Shown here: piece by piece, positions 1-7,734 of the stretch
Layout of the letters: every line of letters begins with the position of its first letter
Numbering within the stretch: the stretch's first letter is position 1
Assembly (NCBI GenBank): GCA_028873965.1
Contig: JAPPMU010000026.1
Location: 35,909-70,012 of the forward strand
Length of the DNA stretch: 34,104 nucleotides
Source of the DNA: Chloroflexota bacterium
GTDB taxonomy: Bacteria > Chloroflexota > Dehalococcoidia > Lucifugimonadales > UBA3495
Direction of reading: 5' to 3'
The notes under the pieces: model-generated
What the model saw: the letters and a program-made list of their open reading frames with translations, nothing else
What the model was told of the DNA's origin: nothing
Database searches by the model: none
Program-made: the position numbers and the translations under genes

Positions 1-1
1 T

Positions 2-136
2 GAAGAACGCGCCGCCTGGCGGGAATGGAACCGTCGGCGCATTGACGCTGAAGCCCAGGGACTGCCCTTCAACGAGCCACCTCCCGGTGGGCAGCCCAAT
101 AATGGGCAAAACGGCCGCCAAACCGACGACAACTAA
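2..136 (+). CDS. C-terminal tail of an unidentified protein (5' end outside window)
   Basis: An open frame enters from the left edge and ends at TAA, giving the last 44 residues of a protein. The visible part is rich in charged residues and Trp (EERAAWREWNRRR), then Pro/Gly/Asn/Gln-rich (FNEPPPGG, NNGQNG), which looks like a coiled-coil end followed by a disordered tail. It lies 17 bp upstream of the NudC gene on the same strand, so the two may be co-transcribed. The family cannot be named from the tail alone; coiled-coil-tailed Uma2 proteins occur elsewhere in this window, but assigning it to them would be a guess. Confidence 0.5.
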   Translation, partial: EERAAWREWNRRRIDAEAQGLPFNEPPPGGQPNNGQNGRQTDDN

Positions 137-153
137 CCAGGGGAACCTACCAG

Positions 154-1089
154 ATGACCTACCCACCCCATATCTTTGCCGACAACCCCATCAACCGCGG
201 CGAGGCCGAACGCCGGGATGAGGACTGGATAATCCAACAGGCCGAGGATCCGGCCAGCAGGTTCCTGCCCTTCCGCAATCTGAACGTGCTCCTGACCGAT
301 CAGACGCCGCCCGAGCTGGGCTGGCTCAGCCCGGCCATTTTGCGATCCGTGCCTCCGGAAGCCGAATGGATCTTCCTCGGTCTCCTGGACGACGTGGCCC
401 ATTTCTCCATCGACCTGTCCAAGTCCGCCAACACGGCCGACCGCGTGGCGGAAGAAACCGGCTGGCGTTTCGAGGACTGCCGCACCGCCGGCGAGACCAT
501 GTCCGGCCCCAACACCGGCCTGCTATCCCATGCCCGCGCTCAGCTGGACTGGAACCTGCGCCACGGATTCTGCTCCGTGTGCGGACACGCCACCGACAAG
601 AAACGCGGCGGCCAGGTGCGCCAGTGCCCCGCCTGCAACGCCCAGCATTTCCCGCGCACCGACCCGGTGGTGATCACCGTCGTGGCCGACGTGGAGCGCG
701 ACCGCTGCCTGCTGGGTCAGTCCCGGGGCCGCCTCCAGCGGATGCGCGCCTACTCCGCCTTGGCCGGTTTCATGGACCAGGGCGAGGCCATCGAGGAGGC
801 CGTGGCGCGGGAGGTCATGGAGGAGGCCGGCATCCGGGTGAAAAACGTCCGCTACCATTCCTCGCAGCCGTGGCCCTTCCCCTCCTCGCTGATGATTGGC
901 TGCCTGGCCGAGGCCGACACCACCGACATCAACATGGACGACGAGGAGATGACCGACGTGCGCTGGTTCGACCGCTCCGAGGTGCTGCTGGCCCTGGAAG
1001 GCCGCAGCGAGGAGCTCACCGTCCCCGGCCCCATCGCCATCGCCCACCATCTGATCAAGTCCTGGGCCACCGGCGCATCCACCGGGTAG
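154..1089 (+). CDS. nudC: NADH pyrophosphatase / NAD-capped RNA hydrolase (NudC-type Nudix)
   Basis: A 311-residue NudC-type Nudix hydrolase, expected to cleave NAD(H) into NMN(H) and AMP and to remove NAD caps from RNA in the cytoplasm. A four-cysteine zinc ribbon is visible (C140, C143, C158, C161) and leads into the family's HFPRTDPVV stretch. The Nudix box runs from about G205 to I227 (GFMDQGE...REVMEEAGI) with its conserved Glu residues. The NudC-diagnostic SQPWPFPSS motif follows at 237-245. Length and domain order (variable N-terminal domain, zinc ribbon, Nudix) match the family. The ATG is preceded by a purine-rich AGGGGAA at about 139-145. It is followed by a 118-bp gap holding a strong hairpin in front of the next gene. 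Family assignment is secure; which of the two substrates matters here cannot be told. Confidence 0.96.
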   Translation: MTYPPHIFADNPINRGEAERRDEDWIIQQAEDPASRFLPFRNLNVLLTDQTPPELGWLSPAILRSVPPEAEWIFLGLLDDVAHFSIDLSKSANTADRVAEETGWRFEDCRTAGETMSGPNTGLLSHARAQLDWNLRHGFCSVCGHATDKKRGGQVRQCPACNAQHFPRTDPVVITVVADVERDRCLLGQSRGRLQRMRAYSALAGFMDQGEAIEEAVAREVMEEAGIRVKNVRYHSSQPWPFPSSLMIGCLAEADTTDINMDDEEMTDVRWFDRSEVLLALEGRSEELTVPGPIAIAHHLIKSWATGASTG

Positions 1090-1156
1090 TCGCCGTATCG
1101 CCGCCCATCGGAGAGTTCCCGCCGAGACAAAAATCTCCTGACAGCAATTCGTTGCG

Positions 1157-1202
1157 CCTCCGGCGAGGGATTCCCTACCGTGGAATCCACACTCGCCGGA
1201 GG
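1157..1202 (+). promoter_or_regulatory. Hairpin that sequesters the ribosome binding site of the next gene
   Basis: Two nested perfect inverted repeats form one long stem. CCTCCGGCGAG (1157-1167) pairs with CTCGCCGGAGG (1192-1202), and GGATTCC (1168-1174) pairs with GGAATCC (1182-1188). That is 18 bp with a 7-nt loop and a 3-nt bulge. The last five bases, GGAGG (1198-1202), are the Shine-Dalgarno of the TTG-initiated gene at 1208 and are fully paired. No T-run follows, so it is not a classical terminator. Translational control is inference. Confidence 0.6.
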
Positions 1203-1207
1203 TTCGC

Positions 1208-1819
1208 TTGATTGTGCCCCGTTCGATTCCGACGGACAGTTACCTGTTTCTCACGGGAGATGACGATACGCCGGCGGAATGGCCGGCGACGCGGTTCCCG
1301 GAATATACGGACGAGCGCCTGACCCAGTTCGTCGATCATCTTCGGGCCATGTCTAACGGTGACCTGGCCTCCGGCCTGCCGGTGCTGAGCAGCGCGGGGT
1401 TGTACACCCTGGTTGTTGTTCTGGCAAGGGCGGCCGGCGTGGGTCATGGCTCCTGGACTGCTGCCGCGCGCATTACGGAGCAACTGCCGGCTGCCACGCC
1501 GGCCCTGCTCACCGAATTGCGCCGCCGCGACTGCCGAGGTATGGGAGATGATCCCACCGGGCCGGTTCGCCGGGGACGGCTGCTTCAACTGGTCGGCGCG
1601 TTCACGCGCTTGTCCCAACCGGGCGCCACGGCCCGCCAACGCCGGAAGATGCAGGGCGATTGCCCCTTCTGCGGCGACCCGGCGTCACTACTGGTTTCAC
1701 TGCCCGCGGTGACGTGGCGCTGCTTCGGCTGCAGCCGATCCGGCGGCCTGCGCGAATTCGCCGAATGCCTGCTCACCCAGACCCTGAGCCGCTCGGCGGC
1801 CCCGGGGCAGCCTCAATAG
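1208..1819 (+). CDS. Small protein with a C-terminal primase-type (CHC2-like) zinc finger
   Basis: A 203-residue protein starting at TTG, chosen because a perfect GGAGG lies 5 nt upstream. The N-terminal ~145 residues are not recognised; they are Ala/Arg-rich and probably helical. Near the C-terminus a four-cysteine ribbon is clear: CPFC (C152, C155) and, 16 residues on, RCFGC (C172, C175) followed by SRSGG. This closely resembles the zinc-binding domain of DnaG-type primases (CPFH...HCFGC..GG), with Cys where DnaG often has His. No TOPRIM or catalytic domain is present, so it is not a primase; a DNA- or RNA-binding role is inferred. Its end overlaps the convergent metalloprotease gene by 47 bp. 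The hairpin over its start site suggests controlled translation. Confidence 0.75.
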   Translation: MIVPRSIPTDSYLFLTGDDDTPAEWPATRFPEYTDERLTQFVDHLRAMSNGDLASGLPVLSSAGLYTLVVVLARAAGVGHGSWTAAARITEQLPAATPALLTELRRRDCRGMGDDPTGPVRRGRLLQLVGAFTRLSQPGATARQRRKMQGDCPFCGDPASLLVSLPAVTWRCFGCSRSGGLREFAECLLTQTLSRSAAPGQPQ

Positions 1820-3860
1820 CCCAAACCCGGTACCGCGCCCGTTCCATCGTGGCCGGCGCCACCGGTGATATGGCGAGAACCACCCGTCCATCCCCGTCCG
1901 CTGCCTTCGTTCCGATCCTGCCCACGTACTTCTCCCGCTCGTGATCCCAGTGCAACGGCATCCTCTCTACAGTCGGCTCCGCATTATCGCTGATCACCCA
2001 CACGATCCATTCCTGAAGGACCCGGTTGTTGATAAGCACAAACCCGTCCGGTTCCCAGCGATTCGGGGCAGAGTCCGCCTCCCATGAGAGCGCCACGTCA
2101 CCCAGGCAGGCACCCGTCCCATGAATTGCATCGTCGGTCACGTAGTGAAACCGGAGCAGCGCTTCCCGACCGGCATAGTCTGCGAGAGGAACCGCCACTT
2201 CCTTCCAACCGCCGCTTCCGGTGTAGCCATGGCCGTAGCTGTTGCCCAAGGGGTTGGCATCCGTGGTGCCTTCGGCCGGAAGCACGTCCCAGGTCTCCCC
2301 GTTATCGGTGGACGCCTCGACGTACAGGTAGTCCCAGTCCTCCTCGATGTCGTGCCACAGTTCGAACGTCAACGCTGGCGTGGTGGAAGCCGATGCCACG
2401 GTCGGCACCGTCACGCTGCGCGTCAGCGTGGTCGATGTGTCGTCGCCGCGATTGGTCCACCAGCATCCTCCGTCGGGAGGCTCGTCAGGCAGGATGGGCG
2501 TCACTCCGTCAGCCTCGAATCGGATCACCGCGCCCTTGTCGATCCCTTTCACCTCCACGTAATCGATGCCGTATTGGGGCAGCGACACGGTCGCGCCTTC
2601 ATCTCCCACGCGCTGGGTGCGGGTTATGCTCGCTTCCACGTCCAGGCCGGCATAGCCGAATTCGCCTTCGTCGGCGTCCAGCAGGTTTGCCACCATCCAA
2701 TCGGCAAACACCGAGTGGAAGCCGGCGGGTTCGCCACCGGCGGTTTCGGCCCCCTGCTGCGCCAGAAAAGCGTCCACGGCGGCGATACCGTTCCGCGGGC
2801 CGGCCAGGAGCTCAGGCAACCCGCCCTCGGGTACATGCCGCTCCCGCAGGTAGTGAGCAAACAGGGACGCCGCTCCGTAGTTCAGTCCGATGTCGCTGTC
2901 CAGGTCTTTCGGCCAATTCACCAGCGACGAGTTGGGCCGCCGCAGGTAGTAACGCATGCTGCCCGGCGAATACCCCGCCTCGGTGACGGCCAGCTCGGAC
3001 AACCCCTCGTTGAGCCAGGTCGCTTCCGCCGCATCCGCGTACCAGTGGATGGCGTGCTGCAGCTCGTGGGCAAGGACGGTGAGATACTCCGGGCTACCCA
3101 GGGGGATCTCCCGCGCGTTGATGTAGATGGCCGGCACGCCGTTGCTGTACGGTTGCACCGACGGCGGATACGGGTCCGCGCCCGACACGTACCCGCCGAC
3201 GCCCGGTATCCGCCCGTTGATGATGTGGCCCCGTTGCGGATCGGCAGCGGAGCCGGGAGCCGCGCCAAAGGCTGCGGTCACTCGCGGGTAGATCTGCCCC
3301 TCCACGTCCGCCACCGAGCGTTGCAGGTCGGACTCGTCCACGTCCAGTCCCTGCTCGATCCACCAATAGGCGTGCTCAGATACGGCGGCAAGGACAAACT
3401 CCTTGCTCACCATCCGGCTGCGTGGGTAGTCCAGCGTCCAGAAGCTTGTGGTGTGGCCGACTTCGGGAAGCCCGTCCGCGAAGCGCGCCGGCTGCGAGTT
3501 GGGTTCCACCCCGTTCCAGCGCAGTTGCCTGGCCAGCGCCAGCAGGTCGCGATCCGGTGGGACCGGAAAGTCGGCGGCAACCATCGCGTCGTCCGGCATG
3601 GTTGGTTGAGTGACTGCCGCCGGATTTGGCGCTGGTTGCGCGCTCCCGGCGTTGCTGACGGTGGGCATAACGGCGGGGGTTGTCGTCGGAGCGGAGACCT
3701 CTCCGGTAGCCGGGGTTGCCCTGAAGGCAGGGGAGTCAGCAGACCTTTCGGAGACCGCCGTCTCCGATACGGGGGCCCCCGCATCACAGGCCAGTCCGGT
3801 CAGCAAAAACGCGGCCAACGCCGCGCTTGTCACGAATCGTTTTATGTCCATCGCAAACAT
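1773..3860 (-). CDS. Secreted M30-like zinc metalloprotease lipoprotein
   Basis: A 695-residue exported protein. The first 25 residues form a signal peptide ending in GLAC (Cys25 the likely lipidated residue), then ~75 Ser/Thr/Pro/Ala-rich linker residues. The catalytic site is HELQH (265-269) followed by WLNEG with Glu285 as the probable third zinc ligand. This HExxH...WLNEG(L/S)E arrangement is like hyicolysin-type (M30) peptidases rather than M6. At about 455-600 there is a beta-rich module (STDNGETW, GGWKEVAVPL, LRFHYVTDD) like the MAM/jelly-roll domain of immune inhibitor A proteins, probably for substrate binding. The tail is Gly/Ser-rich. Start is uncertain: ATG at 3860, or at 3851 giving a more typical signal peptide; neither has a good ribosome site. 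Likely a surface-attached protease that digests external protein. Confidence 0.85.
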   Translation of the reverse strand: MFAMDIKRFVTSAALAAFLLTGLACDAGAPVSETAVSERSADSPAFRATPATGEVSAPTTTPAVMPTVSNAGSAQPAPNPAAVTQPTMPDDAMVAADFPVPPDRDLLALARQLRWNGVEPNSQPARFADGLPEVGHTTSFWTLDYPRSRMVSKEFVLAAVSEHAYWWIEQGLDVDESDLQRSVADVEGQIYPRVTAAFGAAPGSAADPQRGHIINGRIPGVGGYVSGADPYPPSVQPYSNGVPAIYINAREIPLGSPEYLTVLAHELQHAIHWYADAAEATWLNEGLSELAVTEAGYSPGSMRYYLRRPNSSLVNWPKDLDSDIGLNYGAASLFAHYLRERHVPEGGLPELLAGPRNGIAAVDAFLAQQGAETAGGEPAGFHSVFADWMVANLLDADEGEFGYAGLDVEASITRTQRVGDEGATVSLPQYGIDYVEVKGIDKGAVIRFEADGVTPILPDEPPDGGCWWTNRGDDTSTTLTRSVTVPTVASASTTPALTFELWHDIEEDWDYLYVEASTDNGETWDVLPAEGTTDANPLGNSYGHGYTGSGGWKEVAVPLADYAGREALLRFHYVTDDAIHGTGACLGDVALSWEADSAPNRWEPDGFVLINNRVLQEWIVWVISDNAEPTVERMPLHWDHEREKYVGRIGTKAADGDGRVVLAISPVAPATMERARYRVWAIEAAPGPPSGSGSG

Positions 3861-3881
3861 CTGGGCCGGTGCGTAGTTATC

Positions 3882-3990
3882 GTCTGAATCAGGATTTTCG
3901 GGATTTGAGGATTGTCAGGGTTGGAGCCGTTCCCGAACAAAGCACGCTCAATCCTGAAAATCTGATAATCCGGTAAATCCTGATTCAGAC
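3882..3990. repeat. Palindromic intergenic element, copy A (109 bp)
   Basis: Bounded by a perfect 16-bp inverted repeat, GTCTGAATCAGGATTT on the left and AAATCCTGATTCAGAC on the right. The interior carries degenerate 9-10-bp repeats of the AATCCTGNN type. Two related copies lie at 11329-11437 and 12784-12885. It sits upstream of the metalloprotease and downstream of pth. No coding capacity; a non-autonomous mobile or REP-like element is the best guess. Confidence 0.8.
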
Positions 3991-4032
3991 AATTCCCGCC
4001 GGCAACGGCTTCTCCACCGTCCTGCACTGTAT

Positions 4033-4641
4033 CTACGCTGACGGCTCGGCCTGCGGATCCGTGTTGTACCGGTTCATCGCGATGTTGATCCCGTCCGATA
4101 GCAGACACTCCACCGCGTCGGCGGCCCGTTCGATTGACGCTTTCACCGCCGGCTGCTCCTCATCCGAAAACCGCCCCAGCACGTGGTCCACGCTGCCGGA
4201 CATCCCCGGCCCGCCGATGCCGATACGCAGCCGGGGGAAGTCGATGGTGCGCACCGTGCGGATGATGTCCTTGATGCCGTTGTGTCCCGCGTCGGAGCCC
4301 CTAGCCCGCAGACGGATGCGCCCCAACGGCAGCGCCATCTCGTCGTAAACGATGACCAGGTCGGCCGGCTTCCCGCCAAACCGCGCCAGCAGGTAGCCCA
4401 CCGACTCGCCGGACAGGTTCATGAAGGTGCGCGGCTTGGCCAGCACCACCGCCTTGCCCTCGCGGTAACCCTGTCCCAACACGGTGGTCCGCCGCCGGTC
4501 ATTGACGGCGATACCCCATCTTTCCGCCAGCAGGTCCACGCACCCGAACCCCACGTTGTGCCGAGTGTCCCGGTACCGCGGCCCGGGGTTCCCCAGGCCG
4601 ACGACGATAAGCGGGGCGGTGCGTTGTTGCGCTTCCTCCAT
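4033..4641 (-). CDS. pth: Peptidyl-tRNA hydrolase
   Basis: Recycles tRNA by cleaving the ester bond of peptidyl-tRNA released from stalled ribosomes; cytoplasmic and normally essential. With the ATG at 4641 the protein has 202 residues. The family landmarks are in order: VGLGNPG (14-20), TRHNVGF with catalytic His28, FMNLSG with Asn75, YDEMALPLG with Asp100 (family form usually DD.DLPLG), and DAGHNG (118-122). An upstream TTG at 4668 would add nine residues; the ATG was preferred because the family begins only a few residues before the GLGNPG strand. It is followed by a palindromic repeat and preceded, with a 33-bp gap, by the co-directional Uma2 pair. Confidence 0.95.
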   Translation of the reverse strand: MEEAQQRTAPLIVVGLGNPGPRYRDTRHNVGFGCVDLLAERWGIAVNDRRRTTVLGQGYREGKAVVLAKPRTFMNLSGESVGYLLARFGGKPADLVIVYDEMALPLGRIRLRARGSDAGHNGIKDIIRTVRTIDFPRLRIGIGGPGMSGSVDHVLGRFSDEEQPAVKASIERAADAVECLLSDGINIAMNRYNTDPQAEPSA

Positions 4642-4674
4642 GGCGAATATGAGCGATGAATCTGACAAAGCCCG

Positions 4675-5334
4675 CTATGAGTCTACTGCAGGAATAAAGT
4701 CGGCCAACTGGAGGACCACGTCCGGAAACGCTTGCGGGCTCACCGTGCCGCCCAACGGGATGACGCGGACGTTGGCATAGGCAGCCCCTTCCGGCCCGGT
4801 GTTGACCACTAACTCCCCAGCGCGCAGGTTGGCAATCCAGACTTCCGGTATCACGGCGGCAGCGTAGCGGGCCATCTTCTCTCCCAAGTCGAACTCCAGC
4901 GAGCTGTCGGCAACTTCAACTATCAGGTACACGTCCGGCGGCAGCACCGGAGTGATGTCGTTGACGGAACGGAGCCGGATCACGGCGATGTCCGGCTCCG
5001 GCATAGAGGCATCATCCAGTTGTATTGATCCCTGCACTCGCACCATAGCCCGGTCTCCGATGGCCGGACCCATCAGATGTGCCACCCAGTCAACGCTGTG
5101 CTGGTGCCGGTTGCCGATGGGCGCCATGCAGATAATCTCCCCGTCCAGCAGTTCAATGCGTTCTTCCTTTGCCAGTATGCCGGTTGCGGTCAGGGCCAGA
5201 TACTCGTCCACGGTGAAACGCCGGCCTGCCCCCACGGCCTCGCGCTCGCCGGCCGCCACGATGCCAGCCGCGACCATGGCCTCCCTTTCGGCGGCGCTGA
5301 AGCGACGAATTACATCGGAGCGTGTAGTAGCCAT
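4675..5334 (-). CDS. Uma2-family (DUF820) PD-(D/E)XK nuclease-fold protein, tandem copy 2
   Basis: A 219-residue Uma2-family protein; the fold is that of restriction-endonuclease-like enzymes, but the biological role of the family is not settled. Candidate catalytic residues are ELLDGEI (Glu61), PEPDIAV (Asp115), LIVEVADSS (Glu140) and GEKMARY (Lys153, Tyr157). An N-terminal ~35-residue extension (RRFSAAEREAMVAAGI) precedes the usual FTVDEYLAL start of the domain. The ATG at 5334 has GAGGAA five bases upstream; an in-frame codon at 5376 was rejected for lack of a ribosome site and because it would overlap the neighbour. The downstream half of a tandem duplication: copy 1 lies 25 bp upstream with most of the sequence shared, including the extension and C-terminus (FPDVVLQLADF). 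Confidence 0.9.
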   Translation of the reverse strand: MATTRSDVIRRFSAAEREAMVAAGIVAAGEREAVGAGRRFTVDEYLALTATGILAKEERIELLDGEIICMAPIGNRHQHSVDWVAHLMGPAIGDRAMVRVQGSIQLDDASMPEPDIAVIRLRSVNDITPVLPPDVYLIVEVADSSLEFDLGEKMARYAAAVIPEVWIANLRAGELVVNTGPEGAAYANVRVIPLGGTVSPQAFPDVVLQLADFIPAVDS

Positions 5335-5359
5335 CTCGTTCCTCGGATTCCGCGGTCGG

Positions 5360-6013
5360 TCAGACAGCAGGTACAAAATCAGCCAACTGGAGGACCACGT
5401 CCGGAAACGCTTGCGGGCTCACCGTGCCGCCCAGCGGGATAACGCGCACGTGTGCATAAGCGGCCCCTTCGGGCTTGGTGTTGACCACCAACTCCCCGGC
5501 GCGCAGGTTGGCAATCCAGACTTCCGGTATCCCGGCGACAGCGTATCGGGCCAACTTCTCTCCCAGGTCGAACTCCAGGGAACTGTCGGCAACTTCAACT
5601 ATCAGGTACACGTCGGACGGCAGCACCGACGCGAGGTCGTTGATGGAACGCAGCCGTATGACCGCGATGTCCGGCTCTGGCATCGTGAAATCGTCCAGTT
5701 GGATGGGCGCCTGGACTTGCACCATGGCCCGCCGCCCGATGGGCTCGCGCATCAGATGAGCCACCCAGTTCACGCTGTTCCGGTGCCGGTTGCCGATGGG
5801 CGCCATGCAGATTATCTCTCCGTCCAGCAGTTCAATACGCTCTTCTTTGGCCAGTATGCCGGCTGCGCCCAGGGCCAGATACTCGTCCACGGTGAACCTG
5901 CGGCCGGCGCGCAATGTACCGCGCTCGCCGGCCTCCACTATGCCGGCGACAACAATCGCCTCCATTTCGGCGTCGGTGAAGTGGCGAATTGCGCCCGTGC
6001 GGGTAGTAGTCAT
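5360..6013 (-). CDS. Uma2-family (DUF820) PD-(D/E)XK nuclease-fold protein, tandem copy 1
   Basis: A 217-residue paralogue of the gene just downstream, with the same layout: N-terminal extension (RHFTDAEMEAIVVAGI), FTVDEYLAL, ELLDGEI (Glu61), PEPDIAV (Asp115), LIVEVADSS (Glu140) and GEKLARY (Lys153, Tyr157). The putative active site is complete, so both copies could be active. The ATG at 6013 has GAGGT seven bases upstream, mirroring its copy. Differences cluster in the N-terminal extension and at 89-110, as expected for a duplication that has begun to diverge. The divergent gene on the other side is the DUF1501 protein. Function unknown beyond the nuclease fold. Confidence 0.9.
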   Translation of the reverse strand: MTTTRTGAIRHFTDAEMEAIVVAGIVEAGERGTLRAGRRFTVDEYLALGAAGILAKEERIELLDGEIICMAPIGNRHRNSVNWVAHLMREPIGRRAMVQVQAPIQLDDFTMPEPDIAVIRLRSINDLASVLPSDVYLIVEVADSSLEFDLGEKLARYAVAGIPEVWIANLRAGELVVNTKPEGAAYAHVRVIPLGGTVSPQAFPDVVLQLADFVPAV

Positions 6014-6141
6014 CGCAGACCTCGGGATCCTCATGACGTTATCGAGCGAACCTATTCTATCACCAGGCCCATCGTGACCCTGTGCTAAACTACGCCCATC
6101 AATCTGCCTTGCATATATTCACCCTGCGGAGCAACGCTGCC

Positions 6142-7287
6142 ATGACCTCCACCACCAAAGACCCCATCCTCGTCGTCATCCAGCTCACCGGTGGCAACGA
6201 CTACATGAACACGGTCATTCCCTACGCCGACGGCCGCTACCATGACAACCGGCCTACGGTGGGCATCCCTGCCGATCAGGTGCTGCATATCGACGACCAG
6301 TTCGGCTTCAATCCGGCGCTGCCTGAGATCAAGACTCTGTATGACGCCGGCAAGGTCGCCGTCATCAATGGCATCGGGTATCCGACGCCCAATCGCTCGC
6401 ACTTCCGCAGCATGGACATCTGGCACACGTGCGAGCCGGAGAAGGTCGGCACCGAGGGCTGGCTGGGCCGTGTCATCCGCGACCTCGATCCCAGGGCCGA
6501 GAACGTGCTCACCGGCGTCAACTTCGGGCGCGGCCTCCCGCGCGCCATGGCGCTCACCGGAGTTCCGGTCGCGTCCGTGGCGGTGCTGGAGACCTACGGC
6601 GTGCTGACCGGCATCGTCAACGAGCCGGAGCGTTCCCAGGCCCTGGACATCTTCGCCCGCATGTACTCGCCCACGGTGGGCCTCGGCGCCACCATGGACT
6701 ACCTGGGGCAGACCGGCCTCGACGCCCTGAAAGGCGCCGACATCCTCAAGGCCGCGCCGGACATGTACACGTCCTCGGTTGAATACGCGGAAACGGGCAT
6801 CGCGCGGAACCTCCAGGGCATCGCCAAGGTGCTCACCGCAAACCTGGGCACCCGCGTGTTCTACACTCAGCAGGGCGGCTACGACACCCACGCCAGCGAG
6901 ACCGACGTTCAGCCCAAGCTGCTGTCGGAGTTGAGCCGGGCGGTCAGCGATTTCTACGCCGACCTGCGCGAGCACGACACCGCCGACGGCGAACCCCTGT
7001 CCAATCGAGTAGTCATGTTCGTGTTCACCGAGTTCGGCCGGCGCGTGCGGGACAACGGCAGTGGCACCGACCACGGCAGCGGCGGCGTGGCCTTCGCCAT
7101 CGGCGACCCGGTGCGCGGGGGCATGTACAGCGAGTACCCATCCCTGGCCGAAGCGGACCTGGTGGAGGGCGACCTGGCTTTCAACACCGACTTCCGCGGC
7201 GTGTACGGCGCTCTGGTCGAGCAATGGCTCGGCCTGGACGCGCAGCCCGTGGTTGGCGGGAACTTCGAGCAGCCGGGGTTTGTGTAG
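6142..7287 (+). CDS. DUF1501 family protein (sulfatase-like fold)
   Basis: A 381-residue DUF1501 protein. Family features seen are LTGGNDYMNTVIPY near the start, GIGYPTPNRSHFRSMDIWH, GGYDTHASE and FTEFGRRV followed by GTDHGSGGVAFAIG; the His/Asp residues in the last motif resemble the metal site of alkaline phosphatase/sulfatase-fold enzymes. Most relatives carry a Tat signal peptide, but none is visible here, so this one is probably cytoplasmic or exported with a partner. Substrate unknown. The ATG at 6142 is preceded by GGAG at 6128-6131; a GTG at 6082 would add 20 residues without clear support. The next gene starts 11 bp after its stop, so it may lead the retropepsin cluster's transcript. 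Confidence 0.9.
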   Translation: MTSTTKDPILVVIQLTGGNDYMNTVIPYADGRYHDNRPTVGIPADQVLHIDDQFGFNPALPEIKTLYDAGKVAVINGIGYPTPNRSHFRSMDIWHTCEPEKVGTEGWLGRVIRDLDPRAENVLTGVNFGRGLPRAMALTGVPVASVAVLETYGVLTGIVNEPERSQALDIFARMYSPTVGLGATMDYLGQTGLDALKGADILKAAPDMYTSSVEYAETGIARNLQGIAKVLTANLGTRVFYTQQGGYDTHASETDVQPKLLSELSRAVSDFYADLREHDTADGEPLSNRVVMFVFTEFGRRVRDNGSGTDHGSGGVAFAIGDPVRGGMYSEYPSLAEADLVEGDLAFNTDFRGVYGALVEQWLGLDAQPVVGGNFEQPGFV

Positions 7288-7298
7288 GGAGAATGATG

Positions 7299-7721
7299 AT
7301 GACAGCGTCAAAGACCTACCGAACTGTTCCGCTGCCCCCGGCCGGCTCCGTCATCGGCGACGACCCCGCGGCAGTCTTCGAATCTATGCTGACGGTGTAC
7401 AGCCCCGACGGCGCCCGTTGCCGGGAGATTGTCGCTCCGGTGGATACCCGATCGTATCGTTCGATAATCCCCGCCGAAATCCTGCGCGAGTTGGGGATTG
7501 AGCCGGTGATTGAGAGCCGTTTCAACTACCGGGACGGCTCAATCCTGAAACTCCCCGTCGCGCCGGCGCGCGTGGCGCTGCCTGGCAAAGCCGGCCATTC
7601 TATCGTGGCATTTGGCAACGATCCTCAGCAAACCGTCATCGGCGGTCTCACGCTGGTGGAACTGGCCCTGGCCGCCGACCCCAAGAACAAACGGTTCGTT
7701 CCAGGAGAACTAACTTTGTAA
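7299..7721 (+). CDS. Retropepsin-like aspartic protease homologue with altered DTG motif (DTR)
   Basis: About 140 residues. The pattern matches the two retropepsin-like proteins downstream: hydrophobic strand then VDT.SYRSIIPAEILRELGI, a second strand pair (YRDGSILKLPVA), and the ending VIGGLTLVELALAADPKNKRFVP. The active-site triplet that should read DTG is DTR (Asp49-Thr50-Arg51). In clan AA proteases the Gly lets the chain turn beside the paired Asp, so a catalytic defect or a regulatory role is plausible (inference). Three consecutive ATGs (7293, 7296, 7299) follow AGGGA at 7286-7290; the third has the best spacing. First of three family members in four co-directional genes. Confidence 0.75.
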   Translation: MTASKTYRTVPLPPAGSVIGDDPAAVFESMLTVYSPDGARCREIVAPVDTRSYRSIIPAEILRELGIEPVIESRFNYRDGSILKLPVAPARVALPGKAGHSIVAFGNDPQQTVIGGLTLVELALAADPKNKRFVPGELTL

Positions 7722-7734
7722 CCGCCAGCGCTTT

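Noticed and set aside
1216..1232. GTTCGATTCC resembling a tRNA T-arm
   Set aside because: No matching acceptor, D- or anticodon arms around it; it lies within the start of the zinc-finger gene.
2121..3887. 588-codon open frame on the plus strand
   Set aside because: It lies entirely antisense to the metalloprotease gene, whose product has signal peptide, HExxH and family modules. The antisense translation is His/Arg/Val-rich with no domain, typical of GC-rich shadow frames.
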